Positions 8,391 through 16,200 of a stretch of 64,000 nt of DNA are shown one piece after another. The position numbers were made by a program, and so were the translations under genes. Source of the DNA: Geobacter sp. (GTDB taxonomy: Bacteria; Desulfobacterota; Desulfuromonadia; Geobacterales; Pseudopelobacteraceae); the NCBI GenBank assembly GCA_003574895.1, contig PJFB01000009.1:124001-188000 (forward strand), read 5' to 3'. Position 1 is the stretch's first letter. Every line of letters starts with the position of its first letter. Under the pieces are notes generated by a model. It did not search any database. It worked only from the letters and a program-made list of their open reading frames with translations, and was not told the DNA's origin.

Positions 8391-8729
8391 TCACCCTCCC
8401 GCCAATTTTACCTTGTAGCCACGGGCCTGGAGTTCGCCCAGCAGGATGTCCCGATGATCCCCCTGGATTTCGATAATGCCGTCCTTGACCGTGCCCCCGC
8501 AGCCGCAGCGCTTCTTCAGGGCTCCGGCCAGCTCCTTCAGCGCGGCACTGTCAAGCGGGATGCCGCTGATGACAATGACCGTGCCGCCGCAACGCCCCTT
8601 TACCTGTCGCTGCAAGCGCACGATTCCGTCGCCGGCCTGTTTGGCCGGTTGTGCGGTTCTTGCTTTATCCTGCTTGATTCGCCCGGTTTCGCTGGAGTAG
8701 ACCAGGGTTGCGTTGTTAGAATTTTTCAT
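8391..8729 (-). CDS. yciH: SUI1/eIF1-family translation factor YciH
   Basis: A 112-residue protein of the SUI1 (eIF1-like) family. The body from about residue 45 shows RCGGTVIVISGIP, the glycine-rich CGCGGTVKDG loop and IEIQGDHRD, all typical of bacterial YciH. The family acts on the small ribosomal subunit and can influence start-site fidelity. The N-terminal 40 residues are basic and likely flexible. It ends two bases beyond the terminator of the convergent signalling operon. It lies just downstream of nadE on the same strand with a 34-base gap, so co-transcription is likely. Confidence 0.9.
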   Translation of the reverse strand: MKNSNNATLVYSSETGRIKQDKARTAQPAKQAGDGIVRLQRQVKGRCGGTVIVISGIPLDSAALKELAGALKKRCGCGGTVKDGIIEIQGDHRDILLGELQARGYKVKLAGG

Positions 8730-8763
8730 TCGAGTCTCTTCCTGTTTTTACTTGGTTGCCCGG

Positions 8764-9585
8764 TTATTTTCCCCAATCCCTGGAATACCTGAAGTCCCTG
8801 TCGATGGTCCGGTTTGACACCTTGGCGATCACCGGCAGGCGCCGTTTGAAATGCGAGTTCTGCACCTTCCTGTAGATGTTGTCGATGAATTCCGGGGCAA
8901 AGCCCGCTGCGATCAGCTCATCCCTGGTCAGACGCAGGTCAACCATCCGGTAGAGCAGTTCATCCACCTGGCGGTAGGAGAAGCCCAGTTCCTCTTCATC
9001 GGTCTGGCCGGCCCACAGATCGGCGGAGGGCTTCTTTTCGATGACCTCGGACGGCACGCCCATGGCCTCGGAGAGTTGCCAGACATGGCTCTTGTACAAG
9101 TCGCCGATGGGATTGAGGGCGCTGGCCATGTCGCCGAACAGGGTGCCATAGCCCAGGAGCAGCTCTGTCTTGTTGCTGGTTCCCAACACCAGGGCCGAAT
9201 AGAGGGCGGAATGGTCGAAGAGGATCGTCATCCGCTCCCGGGCCATCTTGTTGCCGCGCCGCATGTTGTCGGCCTGGGGAAACATCTCGAAATAGGCGTC
9301 CACCATGGGGGTGATGGGCACCACGGTGAAGTTGATGCCGCATGCCTGGGCCACCAGCCGCGCATGGGCCTCGCTCTCCGGGTTGCTGCTCTTGTAGGGC
9401 ATGCAGATGGCATGGACGTTTTCAGCGCCCAGGGCCCGGGCCGCGATGAATGCCACCAGGGCCGAGTCAATGCCCCCCGAAAGCCCCAACACTACCTTTT
9501 TTACCCCGACCTTGCGCACTTCGTCCCGCACAAAACCGGTCAGGATCTGCTGCAATAAATCCGTATTGGCAATCAAACCCGCCAT
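8764..9585 (-). CDS. nadE: NAD+ synthetase, ammonia-type synthetase subunit
   Basis: A 273-residue N-type ATP pyrophosphatase. The signature [13 protein letters not shown] lies near residues 33-45, and the conserved [15 protein letters not shown] and [18 protein letters not shown] segments identify NAD synthetase. It converts nicotinate adenine dinucleotide to NAD+ using ATP and ammonia. Its start codon overlaps the stop of the upstream nitrilase-family gene by one base (TAATG). The pair therefore looks like a split version of glutamine-dependent NadE, with the hydrolase supplying ammonia from glutamine. That pairing is inferred from gene order. Confidence 0.95.
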   Translation of the reverse strand: MAGLIANTDLLQQILTGFVRDEVRKVGVKKVVLGLSGGIDSALVAFIAARALGAENVHAICMPYKSSNPESEAHARLVAQACGINFTVVPITPMVDAYFEMFPQADNMRRGNKMARERMTILFDHSALYSALVLGTSNKTELLLGYGTLFGDMASALNPIGDLYKSHVWQLSEAMGVPSEVIEKKPSADLWAGQTDEEELGFSYRQVDELLYRMVDLRLTRDELIAAGFAPEFIDNIYRKVQNSHFKRRLPVIAKVSNRTIDRDFRYSRDWGK

Positions 9586-10433
9586 TATCGCCCCCTTTCG
9601 CGCTCGATGCGCCGCAGTTCCTGCATGGTCACGAACAGGTTCTCGTCCCGCAGCATGGGGGAGAAGATCCGCTCACGGCGCAGGGCGCCTTCGGCAATGG
9701 AGGCCTCCACTGCGTCCTCTTCAAACAGCCTGGCCCTGACCACTGATTCACCCGATGGCGCGATATATTCCGACCCGCCCCAGAAGTTGACGCCGTCCTC
9801 GTACCCCACCCGGTTGCAATAAAGCACCCGGCAGTTGAGGAACATGGCGGTGGTGGAGGTAAGCTGTTGCCAGGCATCGGCCGAGCCGAGAGAATCACCC
9901 TCCACTCCTCGGCCCGGGCTGCTGGAGAGGCAGAGCAGTGATGTGGCGCCATCCATGGCCAGGATATAGGAGCTGGAGAGATGCCACATGTCCTCGCAGA
10001 TCAGCATGCCCATGCGGCCGAAACGGGTATCAAAGGCCCGGAACCGTTCGCCCCGCGCCAGGTAGCGCTGTTCGTCGAACAGGCCGTAGGTGGGCAGATA
10101 TACCTTGCGGTGCAGGTGCCTGATGGCGCCATCCTCCAGGTAGAGGGCCGAATTGAAAAAACGGTAGTCGTCGGTCTCTTCGACGATCCCCACGGCAATG
10201 GAGATGTCACGGGAAAGCTCGACCAGTCTCTTGATTTCGGGCGAGTCGAGCCTGCGGGCCACCTCTGGCACCAGGTCCTTGAGGAAGTAGCCGGTGAGGG
10301 CCAGTTCGGGAAATACGATCAGATCGGCCTTGGCGCTAATGGCCTGTTGGATGTGCTCTTCGATGAGCGCCAGGTTGTCGGTCACGCAGCCGAGCTTAGG
10401 TTTAATCTGGGCCAGGACGGCCGTAAAATCCAT
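9585..10433 (-). CDS. Carbon-nitrogen hydrolase (nitrilase superfamily), likely glutaminase partner of NadE
   Basis: A 282-residue nitrilase-fold amidase. The catalytic triad can be read as Glu in FPELAL (near 44), Lys in [14 protein letters not shown] (near 112) and Cys in MLICEDMWH (near 147). The YGLFDE and CEDMWH segments resemble the glutaminase half of glutamine-dependent NAD synthetases. Adjacent one-base-overlapping nadE supports a two-subunit enzyme in which this protein releases ammonia from glutamine. Spacing before the ATG at 10433 shows AAGGAG. The alternative is a stand-alone omega-amidase. Confidence 0.88.
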   Translation of the reverse strand: MDFTAVLAQIKPKLGCVTDNLALIEEHIQQAISAKADLIVFPELALTGYFLKDLVPEVARRLDSPEIKRLVELSRDISIAVGIVEETDDYRFFNSALYLEDGAIRHLHRKVYLPTYGLFDEQRYLARGERFRAFDTRFGRMGMLICEDMWHLSSSYILAMDGATSLLCLSSSPGRGVEGDSLGSADAWQQLTSTTAMFLNCRVLYCNRVGYEDGVNFWGGSEYIAPSGESVVRARLFEEDAVEASIAEGALRRERIFSPMLRDENLFVTMQELRRIERERGR

Positions 10434-10454
10434 GGGGGTCTCCTTGAATTGTTG

Positions 10455-10640
10455 TCACTCTCCGATGATCTTTACCAACACCCGTTTTCGATGTTTGCCA
10501 TCGAATTCGCCGTAGAATATCCGCTCCCACGGCTCCAGGTCAAGCTTTCCGTCAGTAACCGCAATCACGACCACGACCTCCCGCCCCATGTTCGTGCGTT
10601 TCAAGTGGGCGTCGGCATTTTCTTCATAACCGTTGTGGCG
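10455..10640 (-). pseudogene. Remnant of a YjbQ/UPF0047 family gene (5' part lost)
   Basis: Read on the minus strand, 10640-10455 encodes [20 protein letters not shown] followed by a run to KVLVKIIGE-like residues and a TGA. The NADAHLK...EFDG...IIGE pattern is the C-terminal part of the YjbQ (UPF0047, thiamine-phosphate synthase-like) fold. An in-frame TAG lies immediately upstream (10641-10643), and none of the N-terminal two thirds is present. The break coincides with the start of the intron-like repeat at 10648. About 60 residues remain out of the usual 130-140, so it is a relic. Confidence 0.8.
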
Positions 10641-10647
10641 CTAGCGC

Positions 10648-10716
10648 GAATATGCGGACCCGCATGTACGATGGTTTGGGGGCTGGGGGAGAAAAACCCC
10701 TGGCTACCCGATTGGG
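10648..10716 (+). repeat. Direct repeat copy 1, resembling a group II intron 3' end (domains V/VI)
   Basis: The segment has a small hairpin (TATGCGGACCCGCATGTAC) and then a G-rich to C-rich hairpin (GGGGGCTGGGGGAGAAAAAC followed by CCCC). A second copy with about 85 percent identity lies at 11469-11540 in the same orientation. The order of a bulged hairpin followed by a long stem and a short tail is what domains V and VI of bacterial group II introns look like. No reverse transcriptase is nearby, so this would be a dead fragment. It abuts the yjbQ relic on its left and the antitoxin stop codon on its right. Confidence 0.5.
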
Positions 10717-10720
10717 AATA

Positions 10721-10957
10721 TCAGAGTTCGTCTCCGGGAAGAGGGGGACGTTTCTTGACCTTGGACATGATATGGTCAAATGCCTCGCGGCTACCTTGAG
10801 CAGACAATGCGTCCAGATAATCCTCGGTGGCAAGCGCAGAAATTTTCTCTGCAAGTGCGGTAGCGACAAGCTGATTGACGGAAATGTGTTCGCTCTTGGC
10901 TAACTGTCTAGCAGATTTATGCAAATAATCGGGAAGTCTCAAGCTCATGGTACTCAT
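10721..10957 (-). CDS. Ribbon-helix-helix antitoxin
   Basis: A 78-residue protein. Residues 1-45 (MSLRLPDYLHKSARQLAKSE then SVNQLVATALAEKI) form a ribbon-helix-helix DNA-binding fold. The acidic/basic C-terminal tail should bind the toxin. The ATG at 10957 overlaps the PIN gene stop by 4 bases, with GGAGGT upstream. It is downstream of the toxin gene, which is the reverse of the usual order. It probably neutralises the PIN ribonuclease and represses the operon through the palindrome at 11388-11401. It lies between two intron-like direct repeats. Confidence 0.85.
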   Translation of the reverse strand: MSTMSLRLPDYLHKSARQLAKSEHISVNQLVATALAEKISALATEDYLDALSAQGSREAFDHIMSKVKKRPPLPGDEL

Positions 10958-11382
10958 TTTATACCTCCATAATTCTTTATGAACCAGCCAGGAGTGACGG
11001 CCCGAATTCCAAAGCGTTCACTCCCCTCAAAGTCCTTAGTGTTATGCGTAACGATAAAATCCACACCTGCGGTAACCGCAACCTCCAGCACCATATCATC
11101 ATTCGGGTCTTTGAGACATGGACGCCAAAGGTAATGAATTTTCAGGCGCTCTGCTTGATTTACAATAAAGCCAAGAAATGCCTTGATATCTGCCTGGGTT
11201 AATTGAAGTACATTCCGGTGCCTTATCAGCACATCTTCGTATTCAAGCACCAGAGTGACCGATATGCATGGAATTATTAAACCATCGCGTACCATAATCA
11301 TAAGCGCGTTTGAAGCTCCGCTTGACGAATAGAGGGCTGCGTACAGTATGTTTGTGTCAATTACAATGCGAGGGGTCTTCAT
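10954..11382 (-). CDS. PIN-domain toxin of a toxin-antitoxin pair
   Basis: A 142-residue PIN-domain ribonuclease when started at the ATG at 11382 (MKTPRIVIDTN). A longer frame begins at 11460, but its extra residues would overlap the promoter. Acidic residues expected for metal-dependent RNA cleavage are visible: Asp9 in IDTN, Glu in LEYEDVL, Asp in DPNDDMVLE and Asp in NTKDF. PIN toxins cut RNA, often tRNA or rRNA. The toxin gene comes first and overlaps the antitoxin by 4 bases. The -10 box ends only six bases before the ATG, so the mRNA may be leaderless. Confidence 0.87.
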   Translation of the reverse strand: MKTPRIVIDTNILYAALYSSSGASNALMIMVRDGLIIPCISVTLVLEYEDVLIRHRNVLQLTQADIKAFLGFIVNQAERLKIHYLWRPCLKDPNDDMVLEVAVTAGVDFIVTHNTKDFEGSERFGIRAVTPGWFIKNYGGIK

Positions 11383-11387
11383 GATGG

Positions 11388-11417
11388 TATCGTATATGAT
11401 ATCTTGTGACGTGTCAA
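11388..11417 (-). promoter_or_regulatory. Promoter and palindromic operator of the toxin-antitoxin operon
   Basis: On the minus strand TTGACA (11417-11412) and TACGAT (11394-11389) are 17 bases apart. The palindrome TATCGTATATGATA (11388-11401) covers the -10 box, so the ribbon-helix-helix antitoxin could block polymerase there. Autoregulation is standard for such systems; the exact site is inferred. Confidence 0.6.
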
Positions 11418-11468
11418 GGAAGGGTCTAGTTTGCAACCCGGCTACGGCCAGGTAATTCAATCGAACTG

Positions 11469-11540
11469 CCCGGTGCGGACTCGCATGCCGGGTGGTGTGG
11501 GGGCTGGGGGAGAAAAACCCCCGGCCACCTGATTTGGGAA
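11469..11540 (+). repeat. Direct repeat copy 2, resembling a group II intron 3' end
   Basis: CCCGGTGCG and CGCA..CCGGG form a stem with a two-base bulge and a four-base loop, as in domain V. A G-run/C-run hairpin and a CACCTGATTT tail follow. It matches copy 1 (10648-10716) in the same orientation. The two copies bracket the toxin-antitoxin genes as direct repeats of about 66 bases, 750 bases apart. Confidence 0.5.
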
Positions 11541-11583
11541 CCCTCTTATATCTTTCAGACCCAAATGCCGTTCCCTAATGGCG

Positions 11584-12432
11584 CTATGGCTGGTCCCGCT
11601 GCAAACCACCACTTACATCTCCCATGTAATCAGAAATCTCAGGGTAAAGCACGGTCGCATTCGATGTAACCATATACATGTATGAACAGAATAATTTGAA
11701 GTGTACATAGGGATTGGTATCTGGATAAACGAATCGGTTTTTCAACGCCACTCCGTTGATAAATGGGTACATCATAGTCACCTCTTTTGCGTCTCGGTAC
11801 AGGCAAATCCCATCACTTATGCTCAAGATCAGGTTATGCCGAAAGCGGGCATTGGTTGCGTTTTGGTACCAAGAATTAATCTTCGACGAAAGTCCGTCTG
11901 TTTTAAAGTCGAATTTCTCGCAGATTAAAAAAGTGGCGATTTGATCGTACGGATACATTTGTGGATTGTAGTCGCCTTCATGTGTACGCCTTATCAACGA
12001 TGGGTTCTTCACATTATTGTCACGGAGTCGTTTCACACGGGACAACTTTTCCAGTGCGTCTTTCAATTGGGCTTCGGTTAAAATAGATTTTACCTCTCCT
12101 ACGGCACACACTGTTTCGACCGGGAAGAAGCGTTGATTCTCTTCGCTCCTCATCAACGGAGTACTAGCTGCGTCAAAGATGACAACATCGCACTGTGTGC
12201 TCACGTCATCAAATGCATTAATGAGAAATCCGCTATCAACAGCTAGTCTTCCTGGTACAAACAGTCGTAGAAATTCCGAAACTAGACGTTCTCTATAGGT
12301 ACCGAATTCGCCAGGATGAGTCAGGGTCTGTGTCTGTTCGTCGAAGAATAGCGTCCTAGATACCGAACAAAATGACTGCCGAAAGATATCTATCTTCTCC
12401 TTCAGCAGAGTTTCAAAAATCTTGACGGCCAT
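11584..12432 (-). CDS. DUF6602-like protein with PD-(D/E)XK nuclease-type motif
   Basis: A 282-residue protein. Residues 38-120 match the pattern of DUF6602 proteins: HPGEFGTYRERLVSEFLR, then CDVVIFD (Asp82), then VGEVKS (Glu113, Lys115). Asp followed by Glu-x-Lys is the core of the PD-(D/E)XK nuclease fold found in restriction and repair enzymes. Residues 120-280 are unassigned. It sits alone next to a toxin-antitoxin pair and intron relics, and its base composition is more AT-rich than neighbouring housekeeping genes, which suggests acquisition. A defence role is inferred only; no partner methylase or helicase is present. Confidence 0.65.
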   Translation of the reverse strand: MAVKIFETLLKEKIDIFRQSFCSVSRTLFFDEQTQTLTHPGEFGTYRERLVSEFLRLFVPGRLAVDSGFLINAFDDVSTQCDVVIFDAASTPLMRSEENQRFFPVETVCAVGEVKSILTEAQLKDALEKLSRVKRLRDNNVKNPSLIRRTHEGDYNPQMYPYDQIATFLICEKFDFKTDGLSSKINSWYQNATNARFRHNLILSISDGICLYRDAKEVTMMYPFINGVALKNRFVYPDTNPYVHFKLFCSYMYMVTSNATVLYPEISDYMGDVSGGLQRDQP

Positions 12433-12835
12433 TCGCTCCGCTCCTTGTTATGAGGCTGCCAACTCGTGACCGGAATACGTCATCTTCCATCCGTAGTAAT
12501 TAATTCCAAATCAACCCAAAAAATATCATGGCACAACTTATTGATAAATAAACAATTTCGATGCTGGATACTATTCCATTCGGATTGATGACCGGAAAAC
12601 CGGTCAACATCCTCAAAGCAGTGGGGCCTCTCTTTCTACTTATCTCAATGCAGCTACCCCCAAGAAATAAAAAAACCACCCCATCGGCACTCTGCCGATA
12701 CAAGCGGTTTCATTTCCATCCTGATCGCACCATCCCTGCAATCACGATCCCTCCACATTGATAACAACCATGAAATCAAATCAACAAATTCTTGGACACC
12801 GTGGCCCTTTATCTATTCTCCCAACGCCAACCCTT
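12433..12835. other. Intergenic region between yraN and the DUF6602-like gene
   Basis: No convincing gene is seen in these 403 bases. ORF-length stretches at 12500-12703 and 12561-12761 lack ribosome sites and protein-like composition. The only clear element is the minus-strand terminator at 12669-12711. AT-rich DNA before 12433 probably holds the promoter for the DUF6602-like gene, but no good -35/-10 pair stands out. Confidence 0.6.
12669..12711 (-). terminator. Terminator downstream of yraN
   Basis: On the minus strand TATCGGCA pairs with TGCCGATG around a GAG loop, extended by AACC/GGTT, and is followed by TTTTTTT. It lies about 125 bases past the yraN stop and should end the yhbY-gph-aor-yraN transcript. 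Confidence 0.7.
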
Positions 12836-13219
12836 TTAATATGCCAATTCAAAGGCATTCACGATATGTTCGATCTTGTGCAGTCCATCGGCAGTCAACA
12901 GGATGGCGATCACGTCGAAGCGGGCATTCTGGTCGTGCAACTGCTTTGACGAGAGCCATGTCAGGGACGCCTTTGATATCTGCCGCTGCTTGAATGGTGT
13001 CACCGCCAGTTGGGGGACGCCGTAGGATAGGTCGCGGCGGGCCTTGACCTCCACGAAGACCAGGCTCTTGTCCCTTGGGTCGCGGGCCACGATATCCACC
13101 TCGCCCCCCTTGCAGCGGAAGTTGCGTTCCAGGATGCGGTACCCCCTGGCGGTCAGGTAGGCGGTGGCTATCTCCTCGCCTTGATTGCCGGTATTTTTGT
13201 TGTCGCGGTCGTTTCTCAC
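12836..13219 (-). CDS. yraN: YraN family (UPF0102) endonuclease-like protein
   Basis: A 127-residue protein. Residues 8-70 contain GNQGEEIATAYLTARGYRIL, GGEVDIVARD and VFVEVKAR, the UPF0102 signature and a PD-(D/E)XK-like core (Asp in VDIV, Glu and Lys in VEVKAR). The family is widespread and is thought to act on DNA recombination intermediates, but its function is not settled. Its start overlaps the aldehyde oxidoreductase stop by 4 bases, so the two are translationally coupled. Confidence 0.92.
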   Translation of the reverse strand: MRNDRDNKNTGNQGEEIATAYLTARGYRILERNFRCKGGEVDIVARDPRDKSLVFVEVKARRDLSYGVPQLAVTPFKQRQISKASLTWLSSKQLHDQNARFDVIAILLTADGLHKIEHIVNAFELAY

Positions 13220-14955
13220 GGCTGTTGTTCCAGGAAATCCCCGTCATCGAAGCAGCCGGTACTGTTCAAGCCGCGGATGCGGTAATATTTGTCCAATTCC
13301 TCTTCAAAACGTTGCCGGTCGATGGGACTGATCTCGATGCCGTCGCCGCTGCTCCCCTCTTCGGTGAAGAAGCGTGGGGGCAGGCAGTCGTCCTTGCGGG
13401 AGAAACCGTTGGCGCAGTTGTAGAAACGCTCGGTCAGCACGATGCGGCGCCCGATCTCCTTCAGCCGTTGTGGTGAATACCCAATGCCGGTGACAGCGGT
13501 CAACAGTTCGGCGTACTCCTCCAGGCTGGCCCCGAAAAAGGCGAATTTGCAGGCCGCCAGGGAGTCAACCGCTGCGTTGGTCTCCTCGGCGATGGAGATG
13601 ATGCGGGCCTTGCCGGAAAAGGAGAAGCGGTTGGTAGGGACCGGCTTGCGCAGGATCTCGTGGGCTATGGGATAGGCGCACAGGTGGCAACCGCCACGGG
13701 GGCTCGTGCAGTAGGCCAGGGCCATGCCATAGGCGCCGCGTGGGTCATAGGCCGGCAGTTCCAGGGACTTGACGCTCATGGAGAGCTCCGGCCGTCCCAA
13801 ATTTTCCGCCAGCCGGCGCGAGCCCAGGGCAAGCAGTTTCCCGTTGCCCCGCACCAGGGCGATATCCTGCAACAGGCCGGGTATCTCCTGCGCTGCGGGA
13901 AAACTTCCCCTGATTTCGCCCCAGGCCGCAAGGGTGGCGGCGGCGCTGATGCCGTCCATCCCGAGGTCGTTACAGACCCGGTTGGCTTCGACAATCGCCT
14001 GCAGGTCGTCAACGTTATTGAGTGCGCCAAAGTGGGAAACTGATTCGTACCCCGGCAAGGGGGTGCCGTCCTTGGTGCATTTCAGGCATTGGATAGGGCA
14101 ACCGTAGCAGCCTGCCTTTTTGGCTTTGTAGGCCATTTTGATGGTTGGACCCGAATAGTTTGTCGAATGTTCGAAAAAGGTTTTGCGGAAGTTTTCGGTG
14201 GGGGCCATGCGGCGCTGGGCCATCAGGTCCACCAGGACAGGGGTACCGAACTCGGCAATCCCCAGGGGGCCGAAGATCACGGGTGAGGCCTTGAACAGCC
14301 GCATCACATCCTTGCAGGCCTTTGCGAACAGGGCCGGGTCGGCGATCCTTGTCCTTTGTTGACCGGACACAACCACGGCCTTGAGGTTTTTAGCCCCCAT
14401 GACCGCCCCCAGGCCGCCCCGGCCGCCCGAGTCTCCGTCGTCCATGATGATATTTGCGAACAGGACGCCGTTTTCGCCCGCAGGTCCGATGGCGGCAACG
14501 CTCCCCTCTGCCTTGAGTGCCGCGATTGTGGCGGGGATATCGCTGCCCCATAGCTCCCCGGCAGGGATGAGCGCAACCTGGTCGTTGCGGATCGCCACCG
14601 TAACCGGCACGGCACTGCGGCCGGTAATGAAAAGCGCATCCAAGCCGGACGCTTTCAGGCGCTTGGCGAATCGGCCGCCCACTGAGCAGTCATAGATGGT
14701 GCCGGTCAAGGGTGAACGTGAAACCACCGAAAGGCGGTTCGCGGTGGGGGCTGTTGTGCCGCAGAGCGGGCCGCAGGAAAATATGAGGGGCATATCGGGA
14801 TCGAACGGATCAAGATGGTGGAAGCCGCGCATAAGGCGCACTCCCAGGCCGCGTCCGCCGAGATATTCCTCCAGCAGTTGCTGCGGGATCGTCTCCCGGC
14901 GGGAAACGCCGGTGGTCAGGTTGATGTGCAGAATTTTTCCGGTCCAGCCGTGCAT
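13216..14955 (-). CDS. aor: Aldehyde:ferredoxin oxidoreductase (tungsten enzyme)
   Basis: A 579-residue AOR-family protein, close to the usual 600. It starts MHGWTGKILHINLTTG and shows GGRGLGVRL near 33-41. The [4Fe-4S] ligands are Cys283, Cys286 and Cys290 (CYGCPIQC), plus Cys426 in GGCHLCAYP. The enzyme holds a bis-tungstopterin and converts aldehydes to acids with ferredoxin as electron acceptor; in acetogenic or fermentative relatives it can run in reverse. No ferredoxin gene is adjacent. It sits between gph and yraN, and the transcription unit appears to start at yhbY. Confidence 0.93.
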   Translation of the reverse strand: MHGWTGKILHINLTTGVSRRETIPQQLLEEYLGGRGLGVRLMRGFHHLDPFDPDMPLIFSCGPLCGTTAPTANRLSVVSRSPLTGTIYDCSVGGRFAKRLKASGLDALFITGRSAVPVTVAIRNDQVALIPAGELWGSDIPATIAALKAEGSVAAIGPAGENGVLFANIIMDDGDSGGRGGLGAVMGAKNLKAVVVSGQQRTRIADPALFAKACKDVMRLFKASPVIFGPLGIAEFGTPVLVDLMAQRRMAPTENFRKTFFEHSTNYSGPTIKMAYKAKKAGCYGCPIQCLKCTKDGTPLPGYESVSHFGALNNVDDLQAIVEANRVCNDLGMDGISAAATLAAWGEIRGSFPAAQEIPGLLQDIALVRGNGKLLALGSRRLAENLGRPELSMSVKSLELPAYDPRGAYGMALAYCTSPRGGCHLCAYPIAHEILRKPVPTNRFSFSGKARIISIAEETNAAVDSLAACKFAFFGASLEEYAELLTAVTGIGYSPQRLKEIGRRIVLTERFYNCANGFSRKDDCLPPRFFTEEGSSGDGIEISPIDRQRFEEELDKYYRIRGLNSTGCFDDGDFLEQQP

Positions 14956-14987
14956 ATGCTAAGTTTCCTCAGTTCCTTGGCAACCGA

Positions 14988-15641
14988 TTACCGTTCAAGC
15001 TGTTTCAGGATTTCTGCGACCTCATTGCAACTGTTTGCCAGATGATCCGCTTTGGCCAGCTCCCCCAGTCCGCCATAACCCCAGGTGCAGCCGATGGTGG
15101 TGATGCCGGCCCGCTTGCCGGCCTGGATGTCGTTGATGCTGTCTCCGATCATGATCGCTTGGGCAGGCGCCAGGCCAAAGCCGTCAACGACTTTTAGCAG
15201 AGGCATGGGTGACGGCTTCATTTCCGGGAAGGTGTCGCCGCCGCAGATGACGTCGAAACAGCTTGCAAGCCCGAACGATTCAAGGATCAGGCGGCTGAGC
15301 GACTCCTGCTTGTTGGAGATGGCGGCCAAGCGGAGGCCATTTGCCGCCAGTGCCCCCAGCAACTCCCTGACGCCGGGATATAGGCTGCTTTTGTCGGCAA
15401 TGTGGGCGGTATTGAATGCCACGAACAGACTAAGTCCCCGTTCGATATCGGCTGGCGCGTCCGACTCCAGGGCACGCCGGACTAGGTTGCGGGCCCCTTT
15501 GCCGACAAGGCGGACTATCTCGGCGGTGCTGAGCGCTTTTTTGCCGAAATCGGCCAGCATGAAATTGATCGCATCGGTCAGGTCTTCCAGGGAGTTCACC
15601 AAGGTGCCGTCCAGGTCAAACAGTACAGCCTTGATGCTCAT
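14988..15641 (-). CDS. gph: HAD-family phosphatase, phosphoglycolate phosphatase type
   Basis: A 217-residue haloacid dehalogenase. Motif I is FDLDGTLVNS (residues 8-17), motif II SNKQES near 108 and motif IV MIGDSINDI near 165. The helical cap between motifs I and II is that of the Gph/PGP group, which removes phosphate from 2-phosphoglycolate made during DNA repair or oxygenase side reactions. Substrate is not provable from sequence. It overlaps yhbY by 4 bases upstream and is 32 bases from the AOR gene. Confidence 0.88.
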   Translation of the reverse strand: MSIKAVLFDLDGTLVNSLEDLTDAINFMLADFGKKALSTAEIVRLVGKGARNLVRRALESDAPADIERGLSLFVAFNTAHIADKSSLYPGVRELLGALAANGLRLAAISNKQESLSRLILESFGLASCFDVICGGDTFPEMKPSPMPLLKVVDGFGLAPAQAIMIGDSINDIQAGKRAGITTIGCTWGYGGLGELAKADHLANSCNEVAEILKQLER

Positions 15642-15958
15642 GCCTGTTGTGTCTTTGCCGGTTTGTCTGCCTTTGGCAGGACAATGACCGGAGTTTCGGC
15701 CGGGCGGTAGAGAAGAAAGGTCTTTCCGAGGATCTGGGCTACCTCTGCGTTACAGGCCGATGCCAGCTCTTCGGATGCTTCGTGCTTGTCAAGCAGGCAG
15801 CTTTCCAGCAGCTTGACCTTGATCAGTTCGTGGTGGTCAAGGGCTGCGTTGGCTTCGTTGACCAAGGCCTCCTCGATTTCCTTCTTGCCGATCAGTATCA
15901 GCGGTTTAAGGCTGTGCCCCAGGGCACGCAGATGGCGCTTCTGTTTTCCGGTCAACAT
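15638..15958 (-). CDS. yhbY: YhbY/CRS1 family RNA-binding protein
   Basis: A 106-residue CRM-domain protein from the ATG at 15958, which follows AAGGAG by eight bases; a frame start at 15976 would overlap this ribosome site. Landmarks are LTGKQKRHLRALGHSLKPLI, the GKKE loop and HELIKVKLLESC. YhbY binds pre-50S ribosomal particles and helps assembly. It is the first gene of a minus-strand unit with gph, aor and yraN. Confidence 0.93.
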   Translation of the reverse strand: MLTGKQKRHLRALGHSLKPLILIGKKEIEEALVNEANAALDHHELIKVKLLESCLLDKHEASEELASACNAEVAQILGKTFLLYRPAETPVIVLPKADKPAKTQQA

Positions 15959-16001
15959 CAATACATCTCCTTGCATTCTTCCTTGATATGTTTGTTATGC
16001 G

Positions 16002-16030
16002 TGTATAGCACAGCGGACCTATGCAGGCAA
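16002..16030 (-). promoter_or_regulatory. Sigma-70-type promoter of yhbY
   Basis: On the minus strand TTGCCT (16030-16025) and TATACA (16007-16002) are 17 bases apart, with a TG before the -10 giving an extended form. The predicted start leaves about 40 bases to the yhbY ATG at 15958. Confidence 0.6.
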
Positions 16031-16200
16031 ACCTCAATTAATTGCCGCAAGCCCCGCTGTAGAGCCGTTAAGCTGTTACAAGCATGTATCAGCTAAATGA
16101 AAAAGAATATACATTTTTTGATTTACATGCTATTAAAATGCAATTTTGCACTAAAACATCAAGGCAATGAGCGCATTTGGCGACCATAGGAGCTTTGTGA

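Noticed and set aside
12500-12949. Short frames in the yraN/DUF6602 intergenic region
   Set aside because: None has a ribosome site or a protein-like sequence, and they overlap the terminator hairpin.
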